Source of the DNA: Gemella massiliensis
Lineage (GTDB): Bacteria > Bacillota > Bacilli > Staphylococcales > Gemellaceae
Reading direction: 5' to 3'
DNA length: 64,000 nucleotides
NCBI RefSeq assembly: GCF_900120125.1
Contig: NZ_LT635546.1
Location: forward strand, 533,344 to 597,343
The notes under the pieces were generated by a model. It saw only the letters and a program-made list of their open reading frames with translations, was not told where the DNA came from and did not search any database. The first letter of the stretch is position 1. Every line of letters starts with the position of its first letter. The translations under genes and the position numbers were made by a program. This document shows, piece after piece, positions 1 through 9,079 of this stretch.

Positions 1-46
1 CTTTTTTGATTTGCTCGGCAAGTCTGTTGACCCTTACTTCTGACAT
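1..46 (-). CDS. rbfA: Ribosome-binding factor A, N-terminal fragment
   Basis: Only the first 15 codons are inside the window; they read MSEVRVNRLAEQIKK, which matches the conserved N-terminus of RbfA, a cold-shock 30S maturation factor that binds helix 1 of 16S rRNA. The start is an ATG at 46 preceded by GGAGG at 56-60. This ribosome binding site overlaps the infB stop codon, so translation is probably coupled to infB. The infB-rbfA order is the usual one in Firmicutes. The rest of the gene lies beyond the window edge. Confidence 0.85.
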   Translation of the reverse strand, partial: MSEVRVNRLAEQIKK

Positions 47-59
47 ATACTATTACCTC

Positions 60-2171
60 CTATTTTTTTACTTCTTCCATTATATATACTTCAAAGACAT
101 CTCCTTCTTTAATATCATTGAAGTTCTCTACAGTCATACCGCATTCATAGCTACTTTGAACCTCTTTAACATCATCTTTAAAACGTCTTAATGTATCGAT
201 TTCTCCCTCATAAATAACTACACTATCACGAATAACACGTACTTTCCCATCACGTGATACTTTTCCTTCTGTCACGTAAGCACCCGCAATAGTACCAACT
301 TTCGATACTTTGTACACTTGTCTTACTTCGGCAAGACCAATTACTTTTTCTACAAACTCCGGATCTAAAAGACCGGTCATAGCAGATTCAATTTCTTCAA
401 TCACTTTGTAAATAATACTGTGTAGACGAATATCAACTTGTTCAGTTTGTGCCATTTGTTTAGCATTATTATCAGGGCGTACATTAAATCCAATTACTAC
501 AGCTTTAGAAGCTATTGCTAATGTAATATCAGATTCGTTAATTGCTCCCACACCTGTGTGAATAATACGTACATTAACACCCTCTACATCAATTTTTGCA
601 AGTGACATGGCCAAAGCTTCCACAGAACCTTGCACATCCGCTTTAATAATAATATTAAGATCTTTCATTTCACCTTGTTTCATTTGTTCAAATAAGGTAT
701 CTAATGATACAGCAGAATTTGCTTGACGTGTTGTTTCAATATATTGTTGTTGACGAATTTCACCAATATGACGAGCAGTTTTTTCATCACCGAATACAAC
801 AAATCTATCTCCGGCATTCGGGACATCTTGAAGTCCTGTAATCTCTACCGGTGTAGACGGTTTTGCTGTTTGAATATTTTTATTACGATCATTAATCATA
901 GCACGAACACGACCAAAAGTATTACCGACAACCAACGGATCACCAACGTTTAGACTTCCGTTTTGAACTAATAACGTAGCTACTGCACCACGTCCTTTAT
1001 CTAATTTTGCTTCAATTACCGTACCTAGTGCAAGACGGTTTGGATTTGCTTTTAGTTCTTGCATTTCTGTTACTAATAAAATATTTTCTAACAATTCATC
1101 AATGCCGTCACCTTTTAGTGCAGAAATAGGCACAAAGATAGTATCTCCACCCCAATCTTCCGGAATTAAACCATATTCAACTAATTCATTCATTACACGA
1201 TCGGGATTAGCCTGCGGTTTATCCATTTTATTAACAGCCACAATAATAGGTACATCAGCTGCCTTTGCGTGATTAATTGCTTCAATGGTTTGAGGCATAA
1301 CACCGTCATCAGCGGCTACTACCAAAATAGTTACATCTGTAATTTTTGCTCCTCTTGCACGCATAGTTGTAAAGGCTGCATGTCCCGGTGTATCTAAAAA
1401 CGTAATCTTTTTATTTTTTGCTCGAACTTGATAGGCTCCAATATGTTGAGTAATACCGCCGGCTTCTCCTGCTGTTACATGAGTATTTCTAATAGTATCC
1501 AGTAATGTGGTTTTACCATGATCGACATGCCCCATAATTGTAACGATCGGTGCACGCTCTTTTAAATCTTTTTCTTCATCTTCCGCCTCAAAGTATAAAT
1601 CTAAATCTTCTTTATTAATTTCTACTTCTTCTTGAATTTCTTTACCGTAATCAATGGCAATTAATTCGATTTGTTCCAACGTTAATGATTGATTAATATT
1701 TGCCATTATTTTAAGTTCCATAAATAATTTTTTAATTAGTTCGGTTGAATTGATATTTAATATTGTTGATAATTCTCCAACTGTCATCCCATCTTTAACT
1801 AAGATTGTATCTTCAGAAATTGTTTCTTCTGTCGGTACTTCTATAATAGCCGGCTGTTGTTTTTGAGATTTTTTTATACGTTCTTTTTTATTTTTATTTT
1901 TTTTCTTTTTACTTTTTTTACCTTCTTGTTCTACTTGCTGGTTAATATTTTTTTGTTTGTTATTTTTCTTTTGAGGCTTGTTTTCTTTTTTATTCTGTTT
2001 TTTAGTATCTATTTTCTTTTTAAAAATACTGTCTAATTTCTCTAACCCCTCTTGTGTTAACATTGACATATGGTTAGATACTTCGATATTAGCCTCTTTT
2101 AGTATATTTATTAATTCTTTTGATTGTTTTCCGATTTCTTTGGCATATTCATATACTCTGACTTTTTTCAT
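60..2171 (-). CDS. infB: Translation initiation factor IF-2
   Basis: GTPase that places fMet-tRNA in the 30S P site and drives subunit joining. The 703-residue length is normal for Bacilli. An IF2-N domain spans about residues 1-52, then a very Lys/Asn/Gln-rich linker (53-110) and a second IF2-N unit (125-185). The G domain has GHVDHGKT (about 214), DTPGHAAF (about 260), NKMDKP (about 315) and SALKGDGI. Beta-barrel and C-terminal tRNA-binding domains follow. The ATG start overlaps the ylxQ stop codon by one base (TAATG), indicating translational coupling. It is the penultimate gene of the rimP-nusA-ylxR-ylxQ-infB-rbfA operon. Confidence 0.98.
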   Translation of the reverse strand: MKKVRVYEYAKEIGKQSKELINILKEANIEVSNHMSMLTQEGLEKLDSIFKKKIDTKKQNKKENKPQKKNNKQKNINQQVEQEGKKSKKKKNKNKKERIKKSQKQQPAIIEVPTEETISEDTILVKDGMTVGELSTILNINSTELIKKLFMELKIMANINQSLTLEQIELIAIDYGKEIQEEVEINKEDLDLYFEAEDEEKDLKERAPIVTIMGHVDHGKTTLLDTIRNTHVTAGEAGGITQHIGAYQVRAKNKKITFLDTPGHAAFTTMRARGAKITDVTILVVAADDGVMPQTIEAINHAKAADVPIIVAVNKMDKPQANPDRVMNELVEYGLIPEDWGGDTIFVPISALKGDGIDELLENILLVTEMQELKANPNRLALGTVIEAKLDKGRGAVATLLVQNGSLNVGDPLVVGNTFGRVRAMINDRNKNIQTAKPSTPVEITGLQDVPNAGDRFVVFGDEKTARHIGEIRQQQYIETTRQANSAVSLDTLFEQMKQGEMKDLNIIIKADVQGSVEALAMSLAKIDVEGVNVRIIHTGVGAINESDITLAIASKAVVIGFNVRPDNNAKQMAQTEQVDIRLHSIIYKVIEEIESAMTGLLDPEFVEKVIGLAEVRQVYKVSKVGTIAGAYVTEGKVSRDGKVRVIRDSVVIYEGEIDTLRRFKDDVKEVQSSYECGMTVENFNDIKEGDVFEVYIMEEVKK

Positions 2172-2482
2172 TACTGTCGTCCTCCTTCTTCCAATAATTG
2201 TTTAAACTTTTTTATAAATCCGTCATCTGTTATTCCTACAGCTACTCTATTATCACGACCGATAGCAGCACTAATTTGTTCCACTGTGAAAAAAGTTACG
2301 TTTTCTACTTTATAAAAATTTGATTTATCTTCTAATTTCTTTTTAGTGTTTGCCCCACAGTCTTTGGCAATAACTAACAATTTTATTTTTTTATTTTTAA
2401 GATTCTTTACTATTAAATCTTCTCCGGTAATAAGTTTTCCTGCACGTTGCATTAAACCTAATAAATTAAATACTTTGTTCAT
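2171..2482 (-). CDS. ylxQ: L7Ae-family RNA-binding protein YlxQ
   Basis: A 103-residue L7Ae/L30e-fold protein of the YlxQ group, always found between ylxR and infB in Firmicutes and thought to bind kink-turn RNA. The N-terminus ([15 protein letters not shown]) and the segment [18 protein letters not shown] are typical of the family. Both ends overlap the neighbours by one base (TAATG junctions at 2482 and 2171), so the three genes are probably translated in a coupled way. Its exact function in the cell is not established. Confidence 0.93.
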   Translation of the reverse strand: MNKVFNLLGLMQRAGKLITGEDLIVKNLKNKKIKLLVIAKDCGANTKKKLEDKSNFYKVENVTFFTVEQISAAIGRDNRVAVGITDDGFIKKFKQLLEEGGRQ

Positions 2483-2769
2483 TATTTTTTTGGTATTGAC
2501 TTTCTATATATTAATCTAATAACTTCCTTATATATTGGTTCCATTTCTTCCGAGGTTGCACTGAAAAATTTTTCTAATTGTTTTTTTTCTTGTGCATTTT
2601 CGATTACTTCTAAATCTGATACAACATATGCACCACGTCCGGCTTTTTTACCTGTTGGATCAACGGAAATTTCCCCTTCTTTATTTTTTACTATTCTTAA
2701 TAACTCTTTTTTAGGGAACATTTCATTTGTTAAAATACATCTTCTTGTTGGAATTTTTCTCTTTTTCAT
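2482..2769 (-). CDS. ylxR: YlxR/RnpM (DUF448) RNA-binding protein
   Basis: A 95-residue DUF448 protein. The family is positively charged, and in B. subtilis it has been reported to bind and modulate the RNA of RNase P (renamed RnpM). Hallmarks seen are RRCILTNEMFPKKELLRIV, VDPTGKKAGRGAYV and a basic C-terminus. GAGGTGG lies just upstream of the ATG at 2769. It begins 13 bp after nusA and overlaps ylxQ by one base. Confidence 0.93.
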   Translation of the reverse strand: MKKRKIPTRRCILTNEMFPKKELLRIVKNKEGEISVDPTGKKAGRGAYVVSDLEVIENAQEKKQLEKFFSATSEEMEPIYKEVIRLIYRKSIPKK

Positions 2770-2782
2770 AGTACCACCTCAA

Positions 2783-3814
2783 TTATTCAACTGCTTTTAT
2801 ATCAATTTTCCATCCTGTTAATTTTGCAGCTAAACGGACATTCTGCCCTTTTTTGCCGATAGCTAAAGATAATTGATCTTCATTTACTTTAACATTAGCA
2901 ATTTTTTCCTCTTCATCAATAATAATTTCCTCAACATTAGCCGGAGCTAAAGCATTAGTGATAAATTTAATAGGATCCGAATCCCAAGTTATAATATCTA
3001 TTTTCTCACCATTTAATTCATCAACTATTATTTTTACACGTTCACCCTTATTTCCGACACATGATCCTACCGGATCTATGTTCTTATCTTCTGTATAAAC
3101 AGCGATTTTTGTTCTATCTCCTGCTTCACGTGAGATACTTTTAATTTCTACAACACCGCTGTAAATTTCCGGTACCTCTTGTTCAAATAGACGACGAATA
3201 AATTCCGGATGCGAACGTGATGCTAGTACATGAGGTTTACTTCCACGTGTTGGATTATCTACCTTGGCGATATATACTTTAATTGGTGATTGCGGAACAT
3301 AAATTTCACCTTTTACTCTTTCATTCTCTCCTAAAATAGCTTCAATTTTTCCGAGTTTCACATAAACATAACGTGTATCAATTCTATCGACTGTTCCCGA
3401 TAATATTTCTCCTTCATATTCACTATATTCTTTGTATAAAATTTCTTTTTCAGCCTCTCGTAATCTTTGTAATAGTGCCTGTTTTGCTGCTTGTGCACCC
3501 ACTCTGCCAAAATCATTAGGAAAATCTTCTTCTTCATAAATATCCCCTACTTCGTAAGCTGGATTTATTTTTAAAGCATCTTCTAATGAAAATTCAATTC
3601 TATCATCATATACTTCTTCAACAACATCTTTTCTTATAATAAATTTATAGTCACCAGTTGTTCTGTTAAAATCCACTCTAACATTTTTTGCTGCATTAAA
3701 ATTTTTCTTATATGCTGATAATAACGCTAATTCAATAGCCTCCACTAATATATCTTCAGAAATTCCTTTTTCTTGTTCAATTAATTTTATAGCTTTAAGC
3801 AAATCCTTGCTCAT
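2783..3814 (-). CDS. nusA: Transcription termination/antitermination factor NusA
   Basis: RNA polymerase-binding elongation factor that modulates pausing, intrinsic termination and antitermination. The 343 residues contain the NusA N-terminal polymerase-binding domain (about 1-130), an S1 domain (about 135-200) and two KH domains to the C-terminus, with GSCVGNKGERVKIIVDELNGE and LAIGKKGQNVRLAAKL as the KH signatures. It lacks the acidic repeats found in proteobacterial NusA, as usual for Firmicutes. AAAGGAG precedes the ATG at 3814. It sits between rimP and ylxR in the conserved operon. Confidence 0.98.
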   Translation of the reverse strand: MSKDLLKAIKLIEQEKGISEDILVEAIELALLSAYKKNFNAAKNVRVDFNRTTGDYKFIIRKDVVEEVYDDRIEFSLEDALKINPAYEVGDIYEEEDFPNDFGRVGAQAAKQALLQRLREAEKEILYKEYSEYEGEILSGTVDRIDTRYVYVKLGKIEAILGENERVKGEIYVPQSPIKVYIAKVDNPTRGSKPHVLASRSHPEFIRRLFEQEVPEIYSGVVEIKSISREAGDRTKIAVYTEDKNIDPVGSCVGNKGERVKIIVDELNGEKIDIITWDSDPIKFITNALAPANVEEIIIDEEEKIANVKVNEDQLSLAIGKKGQNVRLAAKLTGWKIDIKAVE

Positions 3815-3835
3815 TTTTTTATTCTCCTTTTTTTA

Positions 3836-4300
3836 TTAAAATTTAACAGCTAATCTAATTTTAGCAATTTTTTCATAATTAATCTTTGTTCTTTTTACAC
3901 GAGCCTTATCCTTATACTCAATCGCTATTTCATTATCAACGACTTCCAATATATCACCATAAAACTCTTTTTGATTATCAATTTTTTCGTAAGTTTTAAT
4001 ATAAACATGTTTTCCTACGGAATCAGCCACTTCCACTAAATTACGTAAATCTCTCTCTATGCCGGGAGAAGATACTTCCAAATAATATTTATCACTAATA
4101 AAATCTTCCTTATCTAATTCAAGCGCAAGCCGTTCACTCAATACTACACAATCATCAAGTGTAAGTCCACCATCTTTATCAAAGTAAACACGTAAGAAAT
4201 ACTCATTACCTTCCTTAACATATTCAACATCATAAAGAGAATATTCCGTATCTTTAGTTTGTTGTTCGGAAATTACTTTTACCTTTTCGACAATACTCAT
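3836..4300 (-). CDS. rimP: Ribosome maturation factor RimP
   Basis: Assists assembly of the 30S subunit. The 154 residues show the N-terminal alpha/beta domain (LRVYFDKDGGLTLDDC, LEVSSPGIERDL) and the C-terminal SH3-like domain. I place the start at the ATG at 4300 because AGGTGG lies about 7 bp upstream; an in-frame GTG at 4309 would overlap this site. First gene of the rimP-to-rbfA operon. The large intergenic repeat begins about 60 bp upstream, so the operon promoter must lie in this gap or within the repeat. Confidence 0.95.
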   Translation of the reverse strand: MSIVEKVKVISEQQTKDTEYSLYDVEYVKEGNEYFLRVYFDKDGGLTLDDCVVLSERLALELDKEDFISDKYYLEVSSPGIERDLRNLVEVADSVGKHVYIKTYEKIDNQKEFYGDILEVVDNEIAIEYKDKARVKRTKINYEKIAKIRLAVKF

Positions 4301-4363
4301 AATAACCACCTCTCAATCTTCATTTAACAATTTTTTCACTATATAATATACTGTTGAAATAAA

Positions 4364-4972
4364 TATATATTATTTTACAAATATTCCAGCAATGGTTAGC
4401 AGTGGTATGGACGCCTACAACTAACTTAGGTTAATTCGTAGAAGTAAGGTATGCAAGGCCACTCTAATCTTTACGAACAAAGTGAGTAAAAGATTAGCTA
4501 GTAGCTACTGCCACGGGTCAGCAGTTGACACTAACGTGTATCATCTACGCCTATGGCTTTGATGATACTAGTGTCTTTGCATACGTCACTTCTAATATTT
4601 ATGATGTGCAGATAGCACTCATAAATAAAGAATTGACGCATAAAATTCTCCAAGTAAAATGCTTTTAGCATTTTACCATTACTTACAAACATTGCTATTA
4701 GGTTCGTTGCTGTTCTTAGTGGTGGAATACTGGCTTCACCTGAGATTATAAGCTCAGGTGAACCTTAAGAAATCCACTGCATACGTTAGCAGTGGGAACT
4801 AAGAATTTCATCGTCACTACATTCCTTGAAATTCAAGTTCCTGTTGCATACTTTACTTCTAAGATTTATTCGTGCTAAAGGCACTCATAAACCTAAGAAT
4901 TAAAGAGAATTCTTAAGGTTGCCATACTACTATAAAATCAGCAATAAATAATATTTTGTATATAAATATATA
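4364..4972. repeat. Large structured intergenic repeat, copy 1 (full-size)
   Basis: A non-coding element of about 609 bp. Its two ends match, in reverse-complement order, the two ends of the shorter copy at 52943-53197, which defines the boundaries. The ends form imperfect terminal inverted repeats of about 45 bp (both contain an ATATATT stretch, a CAAATATT-like block and AGTRGTATGG). The inside has many short inverted repeats, for example AAGTAAAATGCTTTTAGCATTTTAC and TTCACCTGAG/CTCAGGTGAA, and two related modules at about 4578-4636 and 4844-4903. No ORF of useful size is present. It resembles a MITE-like or structured-RNA repeat. It lies between gloA and rimP, both on the minus strand, so it is just upstream of the rimP operon. 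Confidence 0.8.
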
Positions 4973-5089
4973 ATTTTTATCCAATATAAAAGAGCGGAGA
5001 ACTTTCAAAATTCACCACCCTTTCGGTAATTTATTTCAATACAAGTATAATTGTAACATAATAACATACAAAAATCAAATTTTTATATA

Positions 5090-5470
5090 TTATTCTGCAC
5101 GTATGACTTCAATTTTATATCCGTCCGGATCTTTTATAAAATAATAACTCGGAGGAAACCCCGGTAATCCTTTTAAATCAGTAACATCATACCCGGCTTC
5201 AACATGTTTTGCATGTAATTTTTCCAAATTATCAACAGATATGGCAATATGCCCATACCCATTACCTAAATCATATGAACCATGATCATAATTATATGTC
5301 AATTCCAACTCATAATTGGAATTAGGCAAAGTTAGATATACTAATGTAAACTTATATTCCGGAAAATCTCTTACTCTACTCTTTTTAAAATCAAATGCTT
5401 CTACATAAAATTTTATTGATTTTTCCAAATCAGCTACTCTGTAACAAGTATGAATCATTGTTTGTACCAT
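5090..5470 (-). CDS. gloA: Glyoxalase I-like VOC-family protein
   Basis: A 126-residue vicinal-oxygen-chelate protein resembling lactoylglutathione lyase, which converts the methylglyoxal hemithioacetal to a hydroxyacid. The two beta-alpha-beta-beta-beta modules are visible: HTCYRVADLEKSIKFYVEAF at the N-terminus and NGYGHIAISVDN in the second half. Potential metal ligands are His7, a Glu in NYELELTY, His in YGHIA and Glu in YKIEVIRAE near the end. AAAGGAG precedes the ATG. Firmicutes often lack glutathione, so the physiological thiol substrate is uncertain. It follows degV by 16 bp and probably shares its transcript. Confidence 0.8.
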   Translation of the reverse strand: MVQTMIHTCYRVADLEKSIKFYVEAFDFKKSRVRDFPEYKFTLVYLTLPNSNYELELTYNYDHGSYDLGNGYGHIAISVDNLEKLHAKHVEAGYDVTDLKGLPGFPPSYYFIKDPDGYKIEVIRAE

Positions 5471-5486
5471 GATAATACTCCTTTTA

Positions 5487-6362
5487 TTATAATATTGTCC
5501 ATCCTAAAGCAATCGAGCCAATTCCTAAATGTGTAGAAATAACAGGACTAATTTCACCTATTTCCGTTTCTACACCAACATAATTATCTTTAATATAATC
5601 CCTTATTTCTATTGCGTTATTTGGAGAATCAATATGAAGAATACATACTCGAATATTCTCTCCTTTATTCTCTTCATAGAATTCATCAAAAAGTTCTAAT
5701 ATTCTGGAAACTCCTTTTTTATAAGTACGAATTTTTTGGAATGGAACTATCACCTTATTTTCAAAATGTAAAATGGGTTTTACTTGTAACAAGTTTCCTA
5801 CCAAAGCTTGCGCTCCATTCAGGCGACCACCACGTTGAAGATGTGATAAATCATCAACCATAAAATATGCCTTAGAAATTTTTTTCATATCATTTAGTGC
5901 AGTAATTATTTCTTTAGGTTTTTTACCCTCTTTTATTAATTTAGCTGCTTTTATTGCGTAATACCCTTCCGGTAAACATGATATCTCTGAATCGAATGGA
6001 TAAACGTTAATGCCATCAACCATTAATCCTGCCACTGAATAAGAAGAAAATGTTCCACTAATACCGCTTGACAAGGCTATCGAAATGACATCTGTATATC
6101 CCTCTTTTTTTAATTTCTCCAAACAGGCTACCACTTCTCCTATCGCAGGTTGTGAGGTAGTAGGAAATGTGTTATTAGGATTTTTCAAATACTCATTATA
6201 TTTTTCCACAGGCATATCCACAATTTCTTTATAAGGAGTTCCATCTATAATTATATTAAGAAAAATTGTACGGATATCCAATTCTTTTTTTATTTCTTCC
6301 GGAAGATATGCCGTAGAGTCCATCATAATTGCTATTTTTTTCACTCTATTAGCGACTATCAA
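5487..6362 (-). CDS. DegV family fatty-acid-binding protein
   Basis: DegV/FakB-type proteins bind a fatty acid and present it to the kinase FakA. Of the 291 residues, IMMDSTAYLPEE at the N-terminus matches the D-S/T-x-x-D/L family start, with FPTTSQPAIGE and LSSGISGTFSSY forming the lipid head-group region and LQRGGRLNGAQA later. The reading frame opens with a TTG at 6362, about 11 bp after AAAGGA; no better start was seen. It begins 18 bp after nusG, on the same strand. A second DegV-family gene is at 20610-21449. The fatty-acid specificity cannot be told from sequence. Confidence 0.88.
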   Translation of the reverse strand: MIVANRVKKIAIMMDSTAYLPEEIKKELDIRTIFLNIIIDGTPYKEIVDMPVEKYNEYLKNPNNTFPTTSQPAIGEVVACLEKLKKEGYTDVISIALSSGISGTFSSYSVAGLMVDGINVYPFDSEISCLPEGYYAIKAAKLIKEGKKPKEIITALNDMKKISKAYFMVDDLSHLQRGGRLNGAQALVGNLLQVKPILHFENKVIVPFQKIRTYKKGVSRILELFDEFYEENKGENIRVCILHIDSPNNAIEIRDYIKDNYVGVETEIGEISPVISTHLGIGSIALGWTIL

Positions 6363-6380
6363 AAGATAGCTTTTCCTTTC

Positions 6381-6926
6381 CTAGAATTTTTCCACATTAT
6401 AAAGTTCTAATTCAACTTTAGTTTCTCTTCCCATAAGTTCAATCATAACATCAACCTTGTAGTTAGATAAATCCAAATGAACTACTTTTCCTTCCATATC
6501 TACAAATGGTCCGGAAATAACACGAACGTGATCTCCAATTTCTATATCTACATCTACTACACTAGATAATCCCATTTGTTGTAAAATAAAGTTAATTTCT
6601 TCCGGCAATAACGGGCTTGGTTTAGTTCCCCCACCATGTGAGCCGACAAAACCTGTTACCCCCGGAGTATTTCTTACAACAAACCAAGAATCATCTGTCA
6701 TTACAAGTTCTACAAGGACATATCCCGGAAAAGTTTTTCTATTAACTTCTTTTCTCTTCCCAGTCGGTGTAACAATAATTTCTTTTTCTTCCGGAACAAC
6801 TATTCTAAAAATTTTGTCTTCCATATTTAAAGATTCTACACGTTTTTCTATATTGTCTTTTACTTTATTTTCATATCCTGAATACGTATGAATAACATAC
6901 CATTCTTTTGTTACTGTATCGCTCAT
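6381..6926 (-). CDS. nusG: Transcription elongation/antitermination protein NusG
   Basis: Binds RNA polymerase and links transcription to Rho/ribosomes. The 181 residues have the NGN domain (WYVIHTYSGYENKVKDNIEKR at the start; FPGYVLVELVMTDDSWFVVR; NTPGVTGFVGS) and a C-terminal KOW domain (GDHVRVISGPFVDMEGKV, about residues 127-145). It lies 11 bp downstream of secE, the conserved secE-nusG pair. Upstream rpmG is not seen and the usual downstream rplK-rplA do not follow; instead a DegV gene does. Confidence 0.97.
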   Translation of the reverse strand: MSDTVTKEWYVIHTYSGYENKVKDNIEKRVESLNMEDKIFRIVVPEEKEIIVTPTGKRKEVNRKTFPGYVLVELVMTDDSWFVVRNTPGVTGFVGSHGGGTKPSPLLPEEINFILQQMGLSSVVDVDIEIGDHVRVISGPFVDMEGKVVHLDLSNYKVDVMIELMGRETKVELELYNVEKF

Positions 6927-6937
6927 AACAACCTCTC

Positions 6938-7111
6938 TTATCTGCTAAAATGTCTAATTCCAGCCGTTATCCCTAAATCAACTATGTAGCTGAACATCAT
7001 CAATATCCCAACTACAACTATAACTATCAATGTTTTTCTAACAAGTTCATTTAACGTCGGCCAACTAACTTTTTTCATTTCAGAAACTACATTTTTTAGA
7101 AATCTTACCAT
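6938..7111 (-). CDS. secE: Preprotein translocase subunit SecE
   Basis: Small single-span subunit of the SecYEG channel, 57 residues, with an N-terminal amphipathic helix, the conserved EMKKVSWPTLNEL segment and one transmembrane helix (IVIVVVGILMMFSYIVDLGI). I use the ATG at 7111, 9 bp after AAAGGAGGA; the longer frame begins with a GTG that abuts this site and is unlikely. It starts the secE-nusG operon behind an extended -10 promoter at 7153-7181. Confidence 0.95.
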   Translation of the reverse strand: MVRFLKNVVSEMKKVSWPTLNELVRKTLIVIVVVGILMMFSYIVDLGITAGIRHFSR

Positions 7112-7152
7112 TAATTGCACTCCTCCTTTTAGAAATTTTCCATATCTAATAA

Positions 7153-7181
7153 ATTATAACATAGTATAATCTATAAGTCCA
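7153..7181 (-). promoter_or_regulatory. Sigma-A promoter of secE-nusG
   Basis: On the minus strand: TGGACT (7176-7181), a 17-bp spacer, and TATAAT (7153-7158) with an extended -10 TGT immediately before it. Transcription should start near 7146, about 35 bp before the secE ATG. Confidence 0.7.
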
Positions 7182-7342
7182 TATATTCCAATCATATTAA
7201 ATCATCTACGCTGTGTAACATTATATCAAATTTTATAACTATTATCAACACGTTACTATAATAGTAAGTATAAAAATTTATTTACTAAATAATAATATTT
7301 CTTTTAAACACCATATTTCATCTATAATTATAAACTTTCTTT

Positions 7343-9079
7343 TTATTTCATCATACCCGCTTGCAGTTGATACATTTTATAATATATTCCTTGTTTTTCC
7401 AACAGTTGCTTATGAGTACCGGATTCAATAATTATACCTTTATCAAGTACATAGATACAATTTGCATCTTGAATAGTTGATAATCTATGTGCTATTGCTA
7501 TAGTAGTACGACCTTTTCTCATTTTTGCAAGTGATTGTTGAATTGTTTCTTCTGTTTCCGAATCAATATTAGCTGTTGCTTCATCTAATATTAAAATTTT
7601 AGGTTTAAGAGCAACTGTTCTTGCAAAAGCAAGTAATTGACGTTCCCCGCTGGAAAAAGTTGAGCCACGTTCCGCTACTTTATTTTGATACTTGTCAGGA
7701 AGTTTTTCTATAAATTCGTCGGCATCTACAAATTTAGCCGCTTCTTTCACATCAGTAATTGTTAAATTATCTTGATACATCTTTATATTACTCTCTATTG
7801 TTCCGTGATATAAAAAAGGTTCTTGCAACACTAAACCAATGTTTTTTCGCAATTCACTCATTGAATATTCTTTTATATTTTGTCCATCAATGAGTATTTC
7901 TCCACGATTAAATTCATAAAAACGTAAAAATAAATTTATTATCGATGACTTTCCTGAACCTGTTGAACCTACAAAAGCAATTGTTTCCCCTTTATTAACT
8001 TTAAATGAAATATTTTTAAGAACATCTTTCTTACCATCATAAGAAAAACTTACGTTTTTAAATTCGATGTTTCCGTATTTTATTTTATAATCTTTATCTT
8101 GTTGTTTGGGTTCAAAATCTTTATTGTCAATTAATTCAAATACACGTTTAGCTGAAATAATTGACGCTTGAAGAATAGAAAAATTTTGCATAAGTTCTAT
8201 TAAAGGATTAAACAACTGATTAGTATATTGTATAAAAGCATAAATCAACCCTGCGCTAAAAATTGAATTTTGCCATGTGAAACCGAAATAAGATAAAATT
8301 ACCGCATAAGCCAACACTTTAAAAAGTGCCATTGCCGGGCGCAGAAACAAAGTATCCACCACTAACCATTTGTCTGTATAATATAAATGTTCTCTATTAA
8401 TTTCTTCAAATTCGGATAGTAATCTTTTTTCCTGATTAAAAACCTGAACTATTCTCATTCCTTCTATGCTTTCAGACAATCTGCTATTTAAAGAACTTAA
8501 CTTTTCCCTTGTAATTGCTACTAATCTACCGGATATTCTTTGATAAAAATATATTGACCCTAACATTATCGGAATAAATATAATCATTAAAAGAGTAAGT
8601 CGAACACTTAATGCCAACATAGTGGTAATTGTCACAGTAAACATTAATATTGAATTTAAAAAATTAGAAAAAATGGTCCCGAACATATCAGCTACAGCTT
8701 GAGTATCATTCGTTACTCTTGATACTACAGCCCCAACTGGTGTTTTATCAAAATAAGCCATTCCAAGTTTTTGAAGATGTTCAAAACTTTCATTTCTTAA
8801 GTCTCTTACAACACTTTGAGCCACCTTTGCAAAGAAATATTCACCAGTAAAAGAAGCGATAACACGAAGTAAAAATAATCCATAGTAAACTATTAGAAGA
8901 TAAATCCCTGCTCCGGCTAAAGTTTTTGTTATGTAATTGTCTATGTAATATCTAGCAATCAGCGGAATTGCCGTTGTTATCAATGTTGTAGATAATATAA
9001 AAAATAATGCTATTAATGTTAAAACTTTATATCTTAGCATATAACCAAGCAATCTGAAAAATACTGATTTTGTTTTCAT
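7343..9079 (-). CDS. ABC exporter half-transporter, canonical-Walker-B subunit (BmrD/YheH-like)
   Basis: 578 residues: a six-helix exporter domain (about 1-320) and an ATPase domain. Walker A is GSTGSGKS and Walker B ends ILILDEAT with the catalytic Glu. The signature motif is degenerate, TFSSGERQL instead of LSGGQ. Together with the adjacent partner, whose Walker B ends in Asp but whose signature is perfect, this is the arrangement of a heterodimeric exporter with one consensus and one degenerate ATP site, as in BmrCD and LmrCD. The start overlaps the stop of the upstream half by one base. Substrates of the family are drugs and peptides; the actual substrate is unknown. Confidence 0.88.
   Translation of the reverse strand: MKTKSVFFRLLGYMLRYKVLTLIALFFILSTTLITTAIPLIARYYIDNYITKTLAGAGIYLLIVYYGLFLLRVIASFTGEYFFAKVAQSVVRDLRNESFEHLQKLGMAYFDKTPVGAVVSRVTNDTQAVADMFGTIFSNFLNSILMFTVTITTMLALSVRLTLLMIIFIPIMLGSIYFYQRISGRLVAITREKLSSLNSRLSESIEGMRIVQVFNQEKRLLSEFEEINREHLYYTDKWLVVDTLFLRPAMALFKVLAYAVILSYFGFTWQNSIFSAGLIYAFIQYTNQLFNPLIELMQNFSILQASIISAKRVFELIDNKDFEPKQQDKDYKIKYGNIEFKNVSFSYDGKKDVLKNISFKVNKGETIAFVGSTGSGKSSIINLFLRFYEFNRGEILIDGQNIKEYSMSELRKNIGLVLQEPFLYHGTIESNIKMYQDNLTITDVKEAAKFVDADEFIEKLPDKYQNKVAERGSTFSSGERQLLAFARTVALKPKILILDEATANIDSETEETIQQSLAKMRKGRTTIAIAHRLSTIQDANCIYVLDKGIIIESGTHKQLLEKQGIYYKMYQLQAGMMK

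Noticed and set aside
4364-4972. Riboswitch, T-box or rRNA fragment in the long gap before rimP
   Set aside because: No T-box sequence, specifier or terminator pair, and no rRNA similarity by eye. A shortened reverse-oriented copy elsewhere points to a dispersed repeat.
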